Shown here piece by piece: positions 34,577-46,283 of a stretch of DNA of 64,000 nt. Origin of the DNA: Moniliophthora roreri (Eukaryota; Basidiomycota; Agaricomycetes; Agaricales; Marasmiaceae); contig LATX02000144.1 of assembly GCA_001466705.2 (NCBI GenBank), forward strand, positions 682,001 through 746,000, read 5' to 3'. Both the position numbers and the translations under genes were made by a program. The notes beneath the pieces are model-generated. The model was given only the letters and a program-made list of their open reading frames with translations. It was not told the DNA's origin and made no database searches. The number at the start of each line of letters is the position of its first letter. Position 1 is the first letter of the stretch.

Positions 34577-37262
34577 CTACAACTTTGTGTCACTAGCCCT
34601 CGAAAGCTCGCTATCCTGCTGGTATTTATAATATTGTTCTAGAGATTCTGGATTGGCCACCGCTCCACTTGGTTTCAATCGCGTCCCCGACACAATTTGC
34701 TTAACAGCAACCTCCATCTTCTTTCCGTTTGTTGTGTACTGGATCAGGTGTGAGCTTGAATGTTAAGGCACACATTGGGGAATGACAGACCGGAATACTC
34801 TCGACTTCGACGATGAATTTGGGTACGTGTCGAGCACTAAGATGTTGTCTGATAGCGGTTCTGATTCGGTTTCTCATTGCTTTGGTGAGGATATATCCTG
34901 ATCGCATTTTCACGAAAAGAACGACTCTTTCATCTGAGTCTTGCAGTCTCCGCTGTCCGACGCAAATGGTATCTTCAATGCATTCCGATGTGCGTGGGAT
35001 ACGCTCGAGTATTGAATAGATCTCCCCGGAGCCAAATCGAATTCCTTTGGGATTGAGGACACCGTCACTGGTTACTCTGGCGAGTACGTGCTGCTCAATA
35101 GAGTAGTAGGGACCAATCTTACCTTCGACCGAGAACCTGTATCCCACCCGTTTCGGGATTCACAACCACGAAGTCACCTTGCCTCCATACATCTGCTGCA
35201 GCATCAATAGCGAAATCTCGCGTTGACGAGACAACGCAACTCACCAGGGAACGTGCTGAAGTATGTATCGTGAAATTTCCCTCCAGATTCATCGCCCCAG
35301 AAAAAGAGGGGTACCGTCGGATGACCTTTGGTGACTACCATCTCTCCTGCCTGTCCCGTATGTTCGATGTTCCGACCCTCGTTATCGTAAACTTCTACCT
35401 TGATTCCCAGGCTCTTGCAAGATATCTCTATAATGGCCTCAGTGAAAAGATTTGAAATGAGTATATGCACATACCGCCAGCATAGATAGGCAAACTAGGA
35501 GAACTAAGCACGACTATACTCGATTGAGGCCAGAACAACTATATGGACTGAATGACACTTACATGCAGAACATATGTCTGTCCCGCCCATCCCAATGAAG
35601 ACTCTTGTTGATTTGCCGAAAACTTGCTGGGTCCATGCATGGAGGTTCGCCGTTAGTATGCTTCCACCAACGGCAAGACTCTGCAGAGTTTCGAATGAAG
35701 CAATATCATCTACGCCCGAAGCACTGAATAACTGAAGATGTTTGCAAGGATGATTGGACGCACGTGGTTTGATCCCTTTCGCGCGCATTTCTGACAGAAA
35801 TTTAGGACTCAGACCTGCTACTGTCGTCCTGTCATAAAAAGATAAGCCATTGTCACATATAAGGGAAGATCTGACGAACCCTTGGTCGCTGATCATTTTA
35901 AGGAATGTTTGTATATCGGGATGGAATGGTGAGCCATCATATAGGATCACACGCGCTCCCCAGGATAGCGTGCCCATCATGAGCACCCACATCATCCAAC
36001 CCGTCTTTAAGACAGAGTGAGCTTGATTCCCTATAGGAATCAAAGGAGAACTTACTGTGGTGTATTGAAAATATGTTCCTTCAGGGCTCATACCATATCC
36101 GTATGCTAATTCCTTTTTCACTTGCAGCAAAATACCCTAGGGTGTGTTCAGAGGATCGGAACGAAATGATGCAAATTGACCTCACTCCTGCCGAATGAAC
36201 TATGCACTTTGGTGTACCAGTGGTACCTGTGAATGATGAACAAAAAGGCTGCGACTATAAGGTCGAACTCACCAGAGGAATACAGTATAATTAAAGGGTG
36301 TTGAAAAGGTAGTTGCTCGAAGGTCAAGGGTCGGTTATCCCCGGACGCTAGAAAGCCCGAGTAAGTGCTGCAACCGGGTGCCTCAAATTCCTCCCCAGAA
36401 ACTCTACTGGGTAGTAGAATCCCCCCCTTTAGGCCGTTCTCCCGCAAAGACGACATCACTTTCACGCATTTATCCATAAGATTAATTGTTTTCCCTGAAT
36501 AAAAGACTTCGGATTCCATGAACACCAGTTTCGGCTGAACTTGACTATAGCGATCCAGGATGCCCTTCGCACCCATGTCTGGAGCAGTGCTGGTATATAT
36601 GGCTCCGATGCTCGCTGTAGCCAAGAAAATTACTATGGCCTCGATTGAATTGGTGAGGACTGCTGCAAAGAACTGTCAGTCTCCATGCCAGCAAGAGCTA
36701 TTAACACGACAAACTGGCGACTCTGTCACCAGACAGCAGTCCATGCGCCTTCATCGCAGCAGTCATACTCTGAACTAATTGTCTCAGTTGCAAGTAGCTG
36801 TAGTCAATCACCCGTCCTATTTCACTCAGCGCTGAACAAGCTATTCTGTCATCATATCTCTGTAGCAGATTCTCGGCATAGTTGAGATGAGCACCTGGGA
36901 ACCACTCCAGTTGATGGGCAGACCTTCCTGGTGTACTGACCTTGTAATAAAGAGTAGATGAGGTCACGGTACTGAAATAGTGAATACTATGGACAAACCT
37001 TATCCGGAGGCCGTGAATATGTGATACCAACGTGTTCCCAGAGGTCCATCCAGAACGTATCATTGTTAACAGAGTAATGGTGGAGATCACGATAGTCTTC
37101 TTCATAGCAATAATCAGCCGATGTTGATATGTAGCGGATTCAGGGCTTACTCAAGGACAGGTTGTGTTTGCGGTTCACAGCACGTCTGAAAGCTTCAACG
37201 GCGGTGAAAGCAGGTTCAGCGGGTCTCCAGATGATTGTGGAAGGCATCGAAGGATTAGACAT
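34577..37262 (-). CDS. AACS: Acetoacetyl-CoA synthetase (ANL superfamily)
   Basis: This cytosolic enzyme activates acetoacetate to acetoacetyl-CoA with ATP. The N-terminal domain starts IIWRPAEPAFTAVEAFRRAV, typical of AACS. LEWFPGAHLNYAENLL and ATASIGAIYTSTAPDMGAKG follow. The P-loop-like A3 motif LYSSGTTGTPKCIVHSAGG is assembled across an intron. Next come QYTTTGWMMW, FIGMGGTDICSAC, the adenylate-binding MVVTKGHPTVPLFFWGD and VWRQGDFV. SDGVLNPKGIRFGSGEIY follows and IPYTTNGKKMEVAVKQ carries the catalytic Lys. About ten short introns are needed. The start could be 37346, 37262 or 37247 (all in frame). 37262 was chosen as the first ATG close to the conserved IIWRP block. The C-terminal TKL is a weak PTS1 match at best. 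Transcribed away from DBF4. Confidence 0.88.
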
Positions 37263-37624
37263 GGGTACATATGATTGGGAAGGCAGAGTTCTGCGGCTAG
37301 TCGTGGTCACAAGTTCACGACTTACCGATATGGCGGCCGGGGGCACGCGGGGCTGCTGGCGATTTTATTTCGCCCTTTCCACGTTCGTCCATTGGCTGCC
37401 TGGCAGTTTGTTGCCGTCGCGACTCGAAAAGAAAGAATTATGGGAACGCCCACACGTGACTCGTGGCTCTTTTGTTGATTCCCACGTTGAGCGTGGTGTT
37501 GGACGGCGTTGGACGGCGTTGGTGATTTCATTCTTGTTTCTGATCTTCCAGGAGGGGCTTGAGCCACTCGCAGACCCCGCAGATCCGCTTCACATTCTAC
37601 TTCTTTTCTTGATTCCTAACTGCC
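37263..37624. other. Divergent promoter region AACS / DBF4
   Basis: This 362-bp shared upstream region contains a CACGTG at about 37452-37457 and a direct duplication of ggacggcgtt near 37500-37522. The left part is in frame with AACS and could encode an N-terminal extension if translation began at 37346. No separate gene was found. Confidence 0.4.
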
Positions 37625-39555
37625 ATGGCCAACGTTGAACGCCCCTCCCTTCCCTTGCGCCTGCCAGCGCGTATTCCTTTGTCTCCGGCGAAGCAATCTA
37701 GAGTGGCATCCGGGACAAAGCGAGCGCGATCCCCAGCTATTGGTGATCAGACGAGTCGTCCAGCAGTCAAACGAGCGCGTCCCGCCGTGCCAGCCGCAGC
37801 GACACCTAACACTGAGAAACAGAAAGCCAAAGCCGAAAGACAGGCGAGAAAAGATGAGGCGGAAGCAGAGTTCAGGTTTAAGTACAAGCGCCACATCGCT
37901 CGCTCAAGATTTTACTTCGATATGGTCGACATCAAAGATGAAAGCATCGTTCGGGGGCTCACTACTCGTATCAAACAACTTGGAGGTGTAAGTGGTGTCA
38001 ATCTAGCTTTGCAATGATTTGCACTAATGATCACTAGCAAATTGAGGACTTCTTACAAAGTTCTATAACGCACTTTATTTGCTTTGATATCGATCGTGCT
38101 TCGAAAGCTCCAGAGGAACCATTTGAGAAAGAGAACCGCTCACACGGACATGCACGCGGAGGGAATGCGTCGCGAAGGAGTCCCTCGAAATCGACGGCCA
38201 CACGGTGTGTTCAGTATTACTGCCTATGACAACCATTAATTGCTCTACGTTCTACAGGCTGGTTGAAGAAGAGTCCGCCATTTCGAAGGCCAGATCTTGG
38301 GAGCACGTTAAGATCTGGGACCTTAGAAAGCTCGACAGCGTTCTCCACCGCTGCTTACAACTACCAGACCTTCTCAATGCCTCCAATCAGACGCAGCCTC
38401 CTCTCTCGAATACCAACCCCAATCAAACGAAGAAGTTGACTCGCCTTCTCCAATCAGAAAAGTTGCATGGTTCAACGGAGAGAGACCCTACCCAGAAGCG
38501 CTCCGACTACCATTACTTTTCCCCAGGAAGCTGTTTTCTCCTTGTCGAGGACGTGCGCCATGAACTCGCCACAATCGCGGCTATGGAATGGCAAGTTCCA
38601 AAACGAAAGGACGTCAAAACACCTTGGCCCACGCTATATTGCCACCCTCAATCGCGAGGACCATTCATTCCCTTCGATGAGCGTGAAAGGCGGCGCTGGG
38701 AGAAGTCTCAGTTGGCCGAGAAGGAGTGTCGTAAGGAGCAGGAAGAGAATAGGAAGAAGAAGCTGAGGCAGTTTGAAGAGGCGTTGAAGAGGAAGGAGGC
38801 ACAGAAGGAGTTGAGACGGACTGGCGGTGACTTGAGACGATCTGTTTCCATGAACAATCTTCGACGTCAAGGTCCAGATCTTCATGGGGATGATACATTT
38901 GAGGACGTCGATCACGATGACGCTCTTGAGTCTGCCAATGCCTCTGGGTATCTCGCATCTGGTACTGGTGGTTACATGGCAGCCTCTGGTAATAGTGTGC
39001 ACATAACTTCCACCACTGGTACCACCTCGACGTCTAGCTTTCCCTTCAGGAGAGGAAATCTTCCTCTCAATCTGCAAGCAGTCGCCAATCAAGAAATCAT
39101 CACCTCTCGTAAAGTCACCAGACTCAATAGGGAGCAAAAGCCAGGTGCGATGGGTCCTCCTGCTGGTATACCCGACAAACAGAATTTGCTGCGAAAGAGC
39201 AAAAGCATGAACACCATCAGACTGTCCAAGAGGGAGGAAGGTTCCAAGCCTGGCTACTGCGAAAGCTGCCGTATGAAGTTCGATGATTTTAAGCAGGTAG
39301 GTTTCTGTTGCGCTATGAATTTGCTCGACGACCTAATTTTGTCTACAGCACATCACTTGTAGCAAACACAAAAAATTTGCTAACAACGACGCAAATTTCT
39401 CTCAACTCGACTGTGTCCTCGATCGAGTGAGGCGCAAGACTATCGAAGAGGTTCGACGTGAACGTGGAAGGCCTCCTTCACGCAACAGCGAACCTTGCGA
39501 ATTCTTCCTTCGCTCGGACGAGGAAATGTACGACGTCGCCGACGAAGCATTGTAG
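37625..39555 (+). CDS. DBF4: Dbf4/Dfp1, regulatory subunit of Cdc7 kinase
   Basis: Four exons (37625-37987, 38038-38204, 38258-39296, 39349-39555) give 591 residues. Dbf4 activates Cdc7 to fire replication origins. The N-terminus is basic with possible nuclear signals. A BRCT-like N-motif follows (DESIVRGLTTRIKQLGGQIE, DFLQSSITHFICFD), then AISKARSWEHVKIWDLRKLD. The M-motif is HYFSPGSCFLLVEDVRHELA, with a Pro/Trp-rich run up to FIPFDERER. A charged coiled stretch (QLAEKECRKEQEENRKKKLR) and Ser-rich linker lead to the C-motif zinc finger: GYCESCRMKFDDFKQ joined by an intron to HITCSKHKKFANND, giving C-x2-C-x13-C/H ligands as in DBF4-type fingers. A conserved-looking tail ends at EEMYDVADEAL. 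All domains are intact. Confidence 0.9.
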
Positions 39556-39726
39556 AGCAATTTCATCCGGTTCCTGCTTTCGTGCATACCTCCCATCATT
39601 TTTCATCAATCAACGACTCATTCTTGTATAAAACTGTACTCTTGACACGCCACGCATTCCGTAGTCTCGTGTAAACGTATCATAAGCAATAGATACACCA
39701 AGTAAAATGACTGAAAGCCCGCAAAA

Positions 39727-40982
39727 TCAAACGATTGTAACCGTCAGTAAAGTAACGATGCCGTCAATGGCAATACCTGAAGATTGGGTATTGGTTTTTC
39801 GTTCTGGTATCCCTTAAAGCATCGTAATTGCTCACCATGGTTGATTCTGTTTCGCATCGTCAAATGTAACCAAAAAAAAATCAAAACTCGCCAACTCACC
39901 CATCCGCTCCAACGGGAAGGAGTCCTGTAATGTTCCTTGCTGTTGTGGAGTAGTTTACACCATTGAAATCGGTACGCCCTACTGCGTTCTGGACAAGTTG
40001 GTTACGACCTGTAGAAAGATTGAGATCGGTAGCTCTAGAATGACCATGGCTCGTAAACCTTGATTGTAGCCATCAGGGGAAATAGTGTGGCCCTTGGTAA
40101 CGTCCTATTTCTCCATCAGCAGCGTCTTCCAATCCTGTAGGTCAGCGATCTACCTCTTCATGCGAAACACTACGCGAAATATCAATACCACCAAGTTCTT
40201 TCAAAGACCTGATTATGACACTCACGCGAGGAATAGGGCTCCACTGTTAGCTTGGGCTCCATTCTGGTGCCACACTCTACGCGAACATTCACGATGTCGA
40301 TTTGGTTATAAGAATGATTCAAAGTATTACCTGAAGTGATTGCCACCTATGAGAGACTCCAGACATGTGCCTGCTTCCGCGTCACCGTAATCTTCTCGCA
40401 ATTCTATCTAAAGGGGGAGTCAGGATCAAGTGGAGAAGGCACCTGAAATGATGGCATACTGCTTGAGGGACATCGCCATTTCCATCCCCCAAGTTAGCGG
40501 TCTGAGGGTCCCCAAGGTGTATCCCAAAGCATTCGGTGGAGCTACCAAGTCCTGAGTAAGAGATGATCAAGTATGGAAGCATGCGTACAATCCTATGGCT
40601 CTGTGCAACCGTTGTCAGCAAAGGCATCCAGTGAAAGTGGGTATCGATGTTCACCTTGCATAGTTCACGATGCCGTCGTCCGTGAGCACACCCGGTGAGC
40701 TCAATCCCGAAATGATGACCTGCGATGAAACGTCATCCGCCTTGCACTAAGAAAGATATGGGTGGGACCGCACGTTCAAAGGCTCTCCTCCTCCTTCCCC
40801 AGCTGAACAAAGACCGCTCGACTCAACTGTCAGGATAATGCAAGCTATGAAACAGTACCATTGTCTAGCATGGATCCACCGCCACCCCTGGGGTCGAAGA
40901 AGTCCACAGCACGCTTATTCAACGGCGAAGTCCAAGCGGTACTGATGACGGCGAAGGTGAAGAGAGCGACTCGAAGCATCAT
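39727..40982 (-). CDS. Secreted protein of unknown function, intron-dense
   Basis: About ten small exons give a protein of roughly 235 residues with a signal peptide (MMLRVALFTFAVISTAWTSP). Then come DFFDPRGGGGSMLDNAGEGG and GEPLNVVISGLSSPGVLTDD. The next joins give YARAIGFSTECFGIHLG, DPQTANLGDGNGDVPQ, ELREDYGDAEAGTCLESLIG and GNHFRVWHQNG. The last part is NSGALFLAVSHEE, HTISPDGYNQGR and VNYSTTARNITGLLPVG, ending in a hydrophobic IDGIVTLLTVTIV. Splices were chosen so that every piece stays in frame. I recognise this pattern from uncharacterised mushroom proteins with the same order of motifs, but no function is known to me. Two Cys may pair, and an N-glycosylation site (NIT) is present. Exon 7-8 borders (the HEE/GHTI join) are the least certain. 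The first of two adjacent ATGs was used. Confidence 0.7.
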
Positions 40983-41747
40983 TTGTTCACCAAGGTCCAG
41001 GTTTCCACCTGTGCTCAATGAATTGCTTTTATAGAGCTACCTGAAATATAATAGGTACCCATATGGATCGAACCATCAATGCTGGAACGAAGTACGAAGT
41101 GCGGCGCATGTGATACGTCAGTCGAAGCAATTCTTCCACTACAAGAAGGAAGTGAGCCTCTTTTAGACGAAATAAAATACATGACACACCTGGTTGAGGA
41201 AGCATTTTCACATACTTCACGATGATCCAACACACGTTCCACCTTGTTAGACGCCACCCATACGTGGTTAGCAGTGCGATAAGGCAAATTGCTACGGTTT
41301 CCACTAAATGATCAGACGAAGTGCTGCATCAGACAGCATCAACGGATGCACGTTGCAACCTCAGGTGGCTGGAGAAACCTGCGAACGACTTGATTCAGCC
41401 TTGACGCATGCGGTCGCCGATCACCACTCGAGAAAATCCAATAGACATAAACCGTGCATATATGTCGTTTCAGAATTGGGTACTGGCTTGAATTGAGATT
41501 TGAACGACTTTCTCACTTGTAGCCAACCTGAAGAAGGTTGGGTGCATCGTGCTCGGTGACCCGAGCTCCGCCGGAGGTCAGATCGATCATGTGGTGCGTG
41601 CGACTTGCCAGATTCAGAAGTAGGTTCAACTTGCAAACCCAAACCGCATTCTTTGTCCGTTTAGCGCCACCTGCTGCGACCTTCCAGAGACCACGACCCC
41701 AGATTTTTTTCCTCCCCTCATTCCTTATATAAAACGCTTACATCCAG
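40983..41747. other. Intergenic region, possible small gene inside
   Basis: This stretch separates the secreted-protein gene (-) from the zinc-cluster gene (+). A minus-strand frame at 41029-41304 is listed separately. The remainder (41305-41747) has short frames only. A TATATAAAA word at 41726-41734 lies only 14 nt before the zinc-cluster ATG, unusually close for a TATA box. Confidence 0.35.
41029..41304 (-). CDS. Hypothetical membrane-anchored small protein (doubtful)
   Basis: An ATG at 41304 opens a hydrophobic N-terminal helix (VAICLIALLTTYGWRL) followed by basic residues. A GT-AG intron (gtgtgt...ttgtag, about 50 nt, near 41140-41190) can be removed in frame to give LPQPVEELLRLTYHMRRTSY. 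The stop lies at 41029, about 45 nt before the secreted-protein start on the same strand. The layout recalls the N-terminal anchor of a cytochrome P450, but nothing downstream supports that. It may be a truncated relic or chance. Confidence 0.25.
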   Translation of the reverse strand: METVAICLIALLTTYGWRLTRWNVCWIIVKYVKMLPQPGVSCILFRLKEAHFLLVVEELLRLTYHMRRTSYFVPALMVRSIWVPIIFQVAL

Positions 41748-43420
41748 ATGTCGACGGATGAACCAACTGTTGGTGATTCGTCAGAGCCAACCATTGAACT
41801 CGAGGCGAGTGCTGGTAAGCAATTCAAACATTTTCTGTTGTGTTTCGCACCATCCTGAGCATAATACAAGCGGAAAGCATTGAAGAGCTCACATTGGACA
41901 ATCCTGACGATCCACAGCTAAAAATTCGCATTCCTAATCCAAAAATCTACATGGCCAGACAATCGCTTTGGACAGGTCATCGAGGTAAATTAAGGTGCGT
42001 TCCCTTACTATTGTTGTTTCTTTTGATCTTTGACGATTGCCATTATCTAGGTGCGATTCATGCCGTGCTCAGAACCTCAAGGTTCGCTGCCTGTCTACTA
42101 TTTGCTTGCGCCCCGCTCATCACTCTTATTTAAAATATGCAGTGCGACAGAGCACAGCCTGTATGCAATCATTGCGCGTGGACTCCTGAAAAGGAGTGTA
42201 AATACACGCCTATCCCAACTCCTTCACATCGGGGTGTACCTCGCTGTGTTTCGTGTCAAAAAGACAACCTCAAGGTTCGCCTCTTCTGTTTTAAATGATC
42301 GTTTTCCTCGCAATTTCTCACCTAGCGTAATCTCTTCTGCCTTTCCTCTAGTGTGATCGCGATTTACCTGTTTGCAATCAGTGCAAACTGAGGGGAAACA
42401 ATCCTCCGTGTACATATGCGTCCAAAAAACGGCGGACAGCAGCTGCAGCTGCTGAGGGCAGTGTCAGTGTGACAGCTGACCCTGGTGTGGAAGAGCAACC
42501 CCAAGGCAGCACTAGCGGCAAGCCCATACCTTTAGTTTCCCCCTACGCCTATAGCGCGCACCCGAGGGCCTCTACTTCATCCTCTACACCATCCTCCGAA
42601 GCAGACGATCAAAATCGAGCCACCAATTCTAACGACCCAACACAAAACAACAACGGTGGCTTTCACGATAGAAGCCACTCTTACGTTACTACACCCATCC
42701 ATCGGAACACTGGTACCATCATGGCCAATACCAACCCCAGATGCCTCGCCCCTTGGTCTCATGTCTCTTTTGTGGCGTTACCATCCACGATACGTAGTCG
42801 GCTTTCAGCAATAGTGGTGTCCGAGTTGCCTGACAAGCAAACCTTTGAGCGGAAACTGTCTGATTTCTTGTCTACTCTTGTACCAGAGTTGGAGGAGACA
42901 GCCTGCTTTAGCACTGATACCTATGCTGCTATCAATCGCTCCTTGCTGAGCGGTGAAGCACACGGGCTTTCTTCGCGGATGCTCATTTGGGTAAACTGCC
43001 ATCGGCTATTGCCCGGTTCAACCCAAAAATACCTGCTCTTAATGCCTCGCCATACTAATGAAAAACCCCTGGAACCTACCGAGGAGGCCGACTTGCTTAA
43101 AGAATACCAATCGCGAATCGACCGCGATCTCACAGAGATAACTCCCGGACAACCAGAACCTGTTTTCGATCGCCTGATTGTTCGCGAGCAATTCTACGAC
43201 GTGTTGGTTTATGCTCACATAAGTTTGAGCCACGCATCGTCCCATGAAATGACAGACGAGATCAACAGACTTGCCATTGTGAGTATTCTTTGCCCGATAT
43301 ACATTTCCCCATCTCTGATTGCGCCCTTGATAGACTGGTGTAACCTGGCCGATGGCTGACATTTTTGTCAATCTCTGTCCGCGTTGCTCAGCATCCCGCA
43401 GGAGCCGTAGTGATGAGTAA
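41748..43420 (+). CDS. Tandem Zn2Cys6 zinc-cluster protein with C-terminal HHCC motif
   Basis: Six exons (41748-41814, 41871-41994, 42051-42081, 42143-42274, 42352-43278, 43334-43420) give 455 residues. After an acidic leader and IYMARQSLWTGHRGKLR comes a first binuclear cluster, CDSCRAQNLKCDRAQPVCNH with two more Cys. A linker (PIPTPSHRGVPR) leads to a second cluster, CVSCQKDNLKCDRDLPVCNQ with two more Cys. Both are C-x2-C-x6-C-x5-C-x2-C-x7/8-C, the fungal Gal4-type DNA-binding fold. Each is cut by an intron exactly between LK and CD. A Ser/Asn-rich linker and a helical region follow. The C-terminus has H-x4-H-x29-C-x2-C (YAHISLSH to NLCPRC), like the HHCC zinc-binding domain of integrases. 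I recall similar uncharacterised mushroom proteins. A nuclear DNA-binding role is likely, with target unknown. Confidence 0.82.
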
Positions 43421-43615
43421 TAGTAATTTGAAGAGATTTTTTTCTGGAAAAATACACGGAAACAGACATTTCAGGTCGCGACTTGGGTTGTATGTATAAT
43501 GCTGAACGGGGATTATAAATGACGAAACCGTAGATTACAGGACGAGTATATATATATCTATATGCATATCTCAAGTACATCGAGCCAAGACAAAAACAAC
43601 CCAAGTGTGTGAAAG

Positions 43616-44970
43616 CTATCTCCGCTCCATAAGAAGCGGCAGGCGACGCTCGACAGCCTCCTCCGTAGGATAATCCTTGACAGAATTAAGCCACCATTTC
43701 AAGCGGGCCTGACTATCCTTGATGCTTAGTCCTTGTGTAATACTACGGAAAGCGCTGAGATGTAAAACAAAGGTACGAGTGTCGAATTACTCACAATCCC
43801 CGTTCGCTCAAAGCCTGGTCCAAATCATGTTTGCTCATCGTGTTCAACAGGTCATCTTTTAGTAAGAGATAATCATCGCGGGCGATGAAGTGTAGGTGTC
43901 TCCAGATTCTCCACATGCGCAGAGAATCGATGCCAAACGTGGGTAGTCGAAGAAGACTACCATTGGTCAAGTGAGAAAGGGTGTTATGGGATGATTGTTT
44001 CCCTTACCTGCACACTACAGAAGCTACTCCTGTACCCGACAGAGCGGTAAGTGGGAGTTTACCGTCTTGTACCTTGGATTTCATGGAAAGAATGAGAGCG
44101 CGGGACTCGTGATAGGAAGCCAGGGCTTTTATAGCTTTCTTCTCCTCTATGCGTTCGCGCTGAGCCGGTAGGACGCAGGTAGAGGGGAGCATGAAAGGAG
44201 CGTAGAGTGCAATAACGGGGATGAGTTCCTCCAGAATGACAGCCACCACAACGAATGGGATGACCCTTTGATAGTTAGCTTGCATCGCATGTAAATAGAT
44301 CTGCATCTCACTTGCTTATGTCTTTCCGTTGTACCTCGATCAGTCTACCCTCCGCTCGTGTGAGGCCGAGTCCTCCATTTCTTATCCGTCTTTTTATAGC
44401 TCCAATCTCTTTTTGCCGTAAATATATGAGCTTTGCGCCTCGAAAGTAGAATTTCTAGATGTTACAGCATGAGTAGATATAAGAAAACATCTGAGGGAAC
44501 TAGACTGACCGTAATCTCCCAGGTGGAGTGTATAATTTTGCGAAATGTATTAGCATCCGGGGGTGCTGGTTTCAATACACCAAGCTCTTCGGCATTCTTA
44601 ATATCTCGCTGAATGGTTTCCTTGATCCCTAGTCGTTCATTTGACGGTCTCGGGGAAGGAGTGGGTTGCGGCGGACTGGCTTTGGAACTCGAGGCGGCTT
44701 TGACCACTGGTTTGGAAGGTAGGTAGTTGGTAGAATCTATCTTTTTCGGGGCAGGATGAAGGTCAACTTTGGACTTTCGCTGAGGAAGAATTGGGGGAAC
44801 ATCCTTCGTGGAGGTGGACGTTGACGTTGACGTTGAAGTGTAACGGAGGCGAACTAGCGATCTATTCAACGAGATTATTAGCTTCTCTTCAAGAAGAAAA
44901 ATAAAATAATGAAGAAAAAAAGTAAAGATTACCTTTGGCGGAGCGCATCCTGGAGGGTAGCTCGTAGCAT
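43616..44970 (-). CDS. Mitochondrial LETM1-domain (ribosome-binding-like) protein
   Basis: The start at 44970 gives a presequence-like N-terminus (MLRATLQDALRQRSLVRLRY) once intron 1 is removed. A TSTSTS repeat and a Pro/Ser-rich linker follow, then RLGIKETIQRDIKNAEELGV. The core is LIYLRQKEIGAIKRRIRNGG and GRLIEVQRKDISK. Next is KVIPFVVVAVILEELIPVIA with LYAPFMLPSTCVLPAQRERI, the LETM1 membrane/RBD signature. Helical segments (LRMWRIWRHLHFIARDDYLL, MSKHDLDQALSERG) close the domain near the stop at 43616. LETM1 proteins sit in the inner membrane and act in K+/H+ balance or mitoribosome binding. This one is short and lacks coiled-coil and EF-hand extensions, so it resembles the LETM1-like (Mdm38/Mrx-type) fungal branch. 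About five introns are inferred. Confidence 0.75.
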
Positions 44971-45367
44971 GGAAAGGCAACAACTTCAAGTTCAACTGTG
45001 AAGACTATATGCCTTTTTTTTTTCTCACGTTTACCACTGCCTGCAAGCATGCTGCAGCTGCGCTCGACTCACTGATTTACATTAGATCCTGAGTTAGTAC
45101 TCAGTACTCAGTACCCAGTCCTGGACAGGGTCACTCGTCACTTGTCTGGGGGACAGATTTTTTTTTATCACTGCAAAGACCTCGCTCAGACCTCGCTCAC
45201 ATATATATTAATAATGAATGCACCACTACCGCAAAAATTCGAAACTTTTGCGTGATACCATTGTACATGTTTGCAGCAAAATTTTCCGAATCTTCATGAT
45301 CTTATACGTAGGACTGGAAGATACAATATTACTCGCAGTCTGACAAACTTCATCACCTCCTACCGTC
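44971..45367. other. Divergent intergenic region LETM1-like / APS kinase
   Basis: This 397-bp stretch contains a short tandem array (tactcagtactcagtacccagt near 45096-45119) and a duplicated gacctcgctca near 45178-45200, then an AT-rich block (catatatattaata) near 45200. CACGTG, the usual sulfur-gene box, was not seen. No gene was found. Confidence 0.4.
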
Positions 45368-46136
45368 ATGTCGGCGAACATTGTCTTCCATCCAGGCTCT
45401 GTGACCCCCGATGAACGCTACGAGTTTCTCAAGCAGAAGGGTGTCACTATCTGGCTCACAGGCCTCAGTGCTAGCGGCAAGGTAAGCTTTAGTGATTTCA
45501 TTTTCCACGGCGCGTATATCTGATCACTCCAATCCAGTCAACTATTGCATGCGCTCTTGAGCAACATCTCATCCATCTGCACAAGCATGCCTACCGTCTG
45601 GATGGAGACAACATTAGGTTCGGCTTAAACAAGGATCTTGGATTCGACGAAAAATCTAGAAATGAGAACATTCGGCGTATCGGAGAGGTAAAACCCTTAG
45701 ACCTCAGTAACTGTGACAAGTACCTTACTCTTCATCAGGTCGCTAAGTTGTTTGCCGATTCTACCTGCATCACTATCACAGCATTCATCTCCCCTTATCG
45801 GGTCGATCGTGACGCAGCTCGTGAGATGCACGACAAAGCATCTATTCCATTTGTTGAGGTTTTCCTGGATGCCCCACTGAGCGTAGTAGAGAAACGTGAT
45901 CCAAAGGGCTTGTATAAAAAGGCGCGGGCAGGGGAGATCAAAGGTGCGTCGAGAATATTGACTTCATTTCACTTGTGCTTCGCTGACTGCACTCTATAGA
46001 TTTTACTGGCATATCAGCGCCTTACGAGGCACCAGACAAGCCTGAAATTCATCTCAAAACTGCCGAGACTGACGTTACAGAGTGTGTACGAATAATCACA
46101 GACTACCTCCTTGCGAAGGGCTACATAGTATTATGA
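45368..46136 (+). CDS. MET14: Adenylylsulfate (APS) kinase
   Basis: Four exons (45368-45481, 45538-45687, 45739-45943, 46000-46136) give 201 residues. The enzyme phosphorylates adenylylsulfate to PAPS in sulfate assimilation. The N-terminus [20 protein letters not shown] matches fungal Met14. The P-loop GLSASGKST is split by intron 1 between Lys and Ser. Then come [34 protein letters not shown], and [16 protein letters not shown]. These are followed by [20 protein letters not shown] with [16 protein letters not shown], and [14 protein letters not shown]. All substrate loops are intact and length is normal for the family (about 200). The first ATG was chosen. Confidence 0.95.
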
Positions 46137-46283
46137 AGTCGTCGAGATAAATCTAACTATAGCCATCATCGGTACCAAGAAATCTCCAGATGTATCTTTA
46201 GAATAGAATACTTAGAGGAGCGGAAACATGCATAGATTTTGGTGTACAACATAGAACGAAATACAAACGAAAAATAAACGTAT

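Noticed and set aside
45096..45200. Short tandem words (tactcag, gacctcgctca) as a repeat element or CRISPR-like array
   Set aside because: There are only two or three copies with no regular spacers, and this is a eukaryotic nuclear sequence. Treated as simple promoter repeats.
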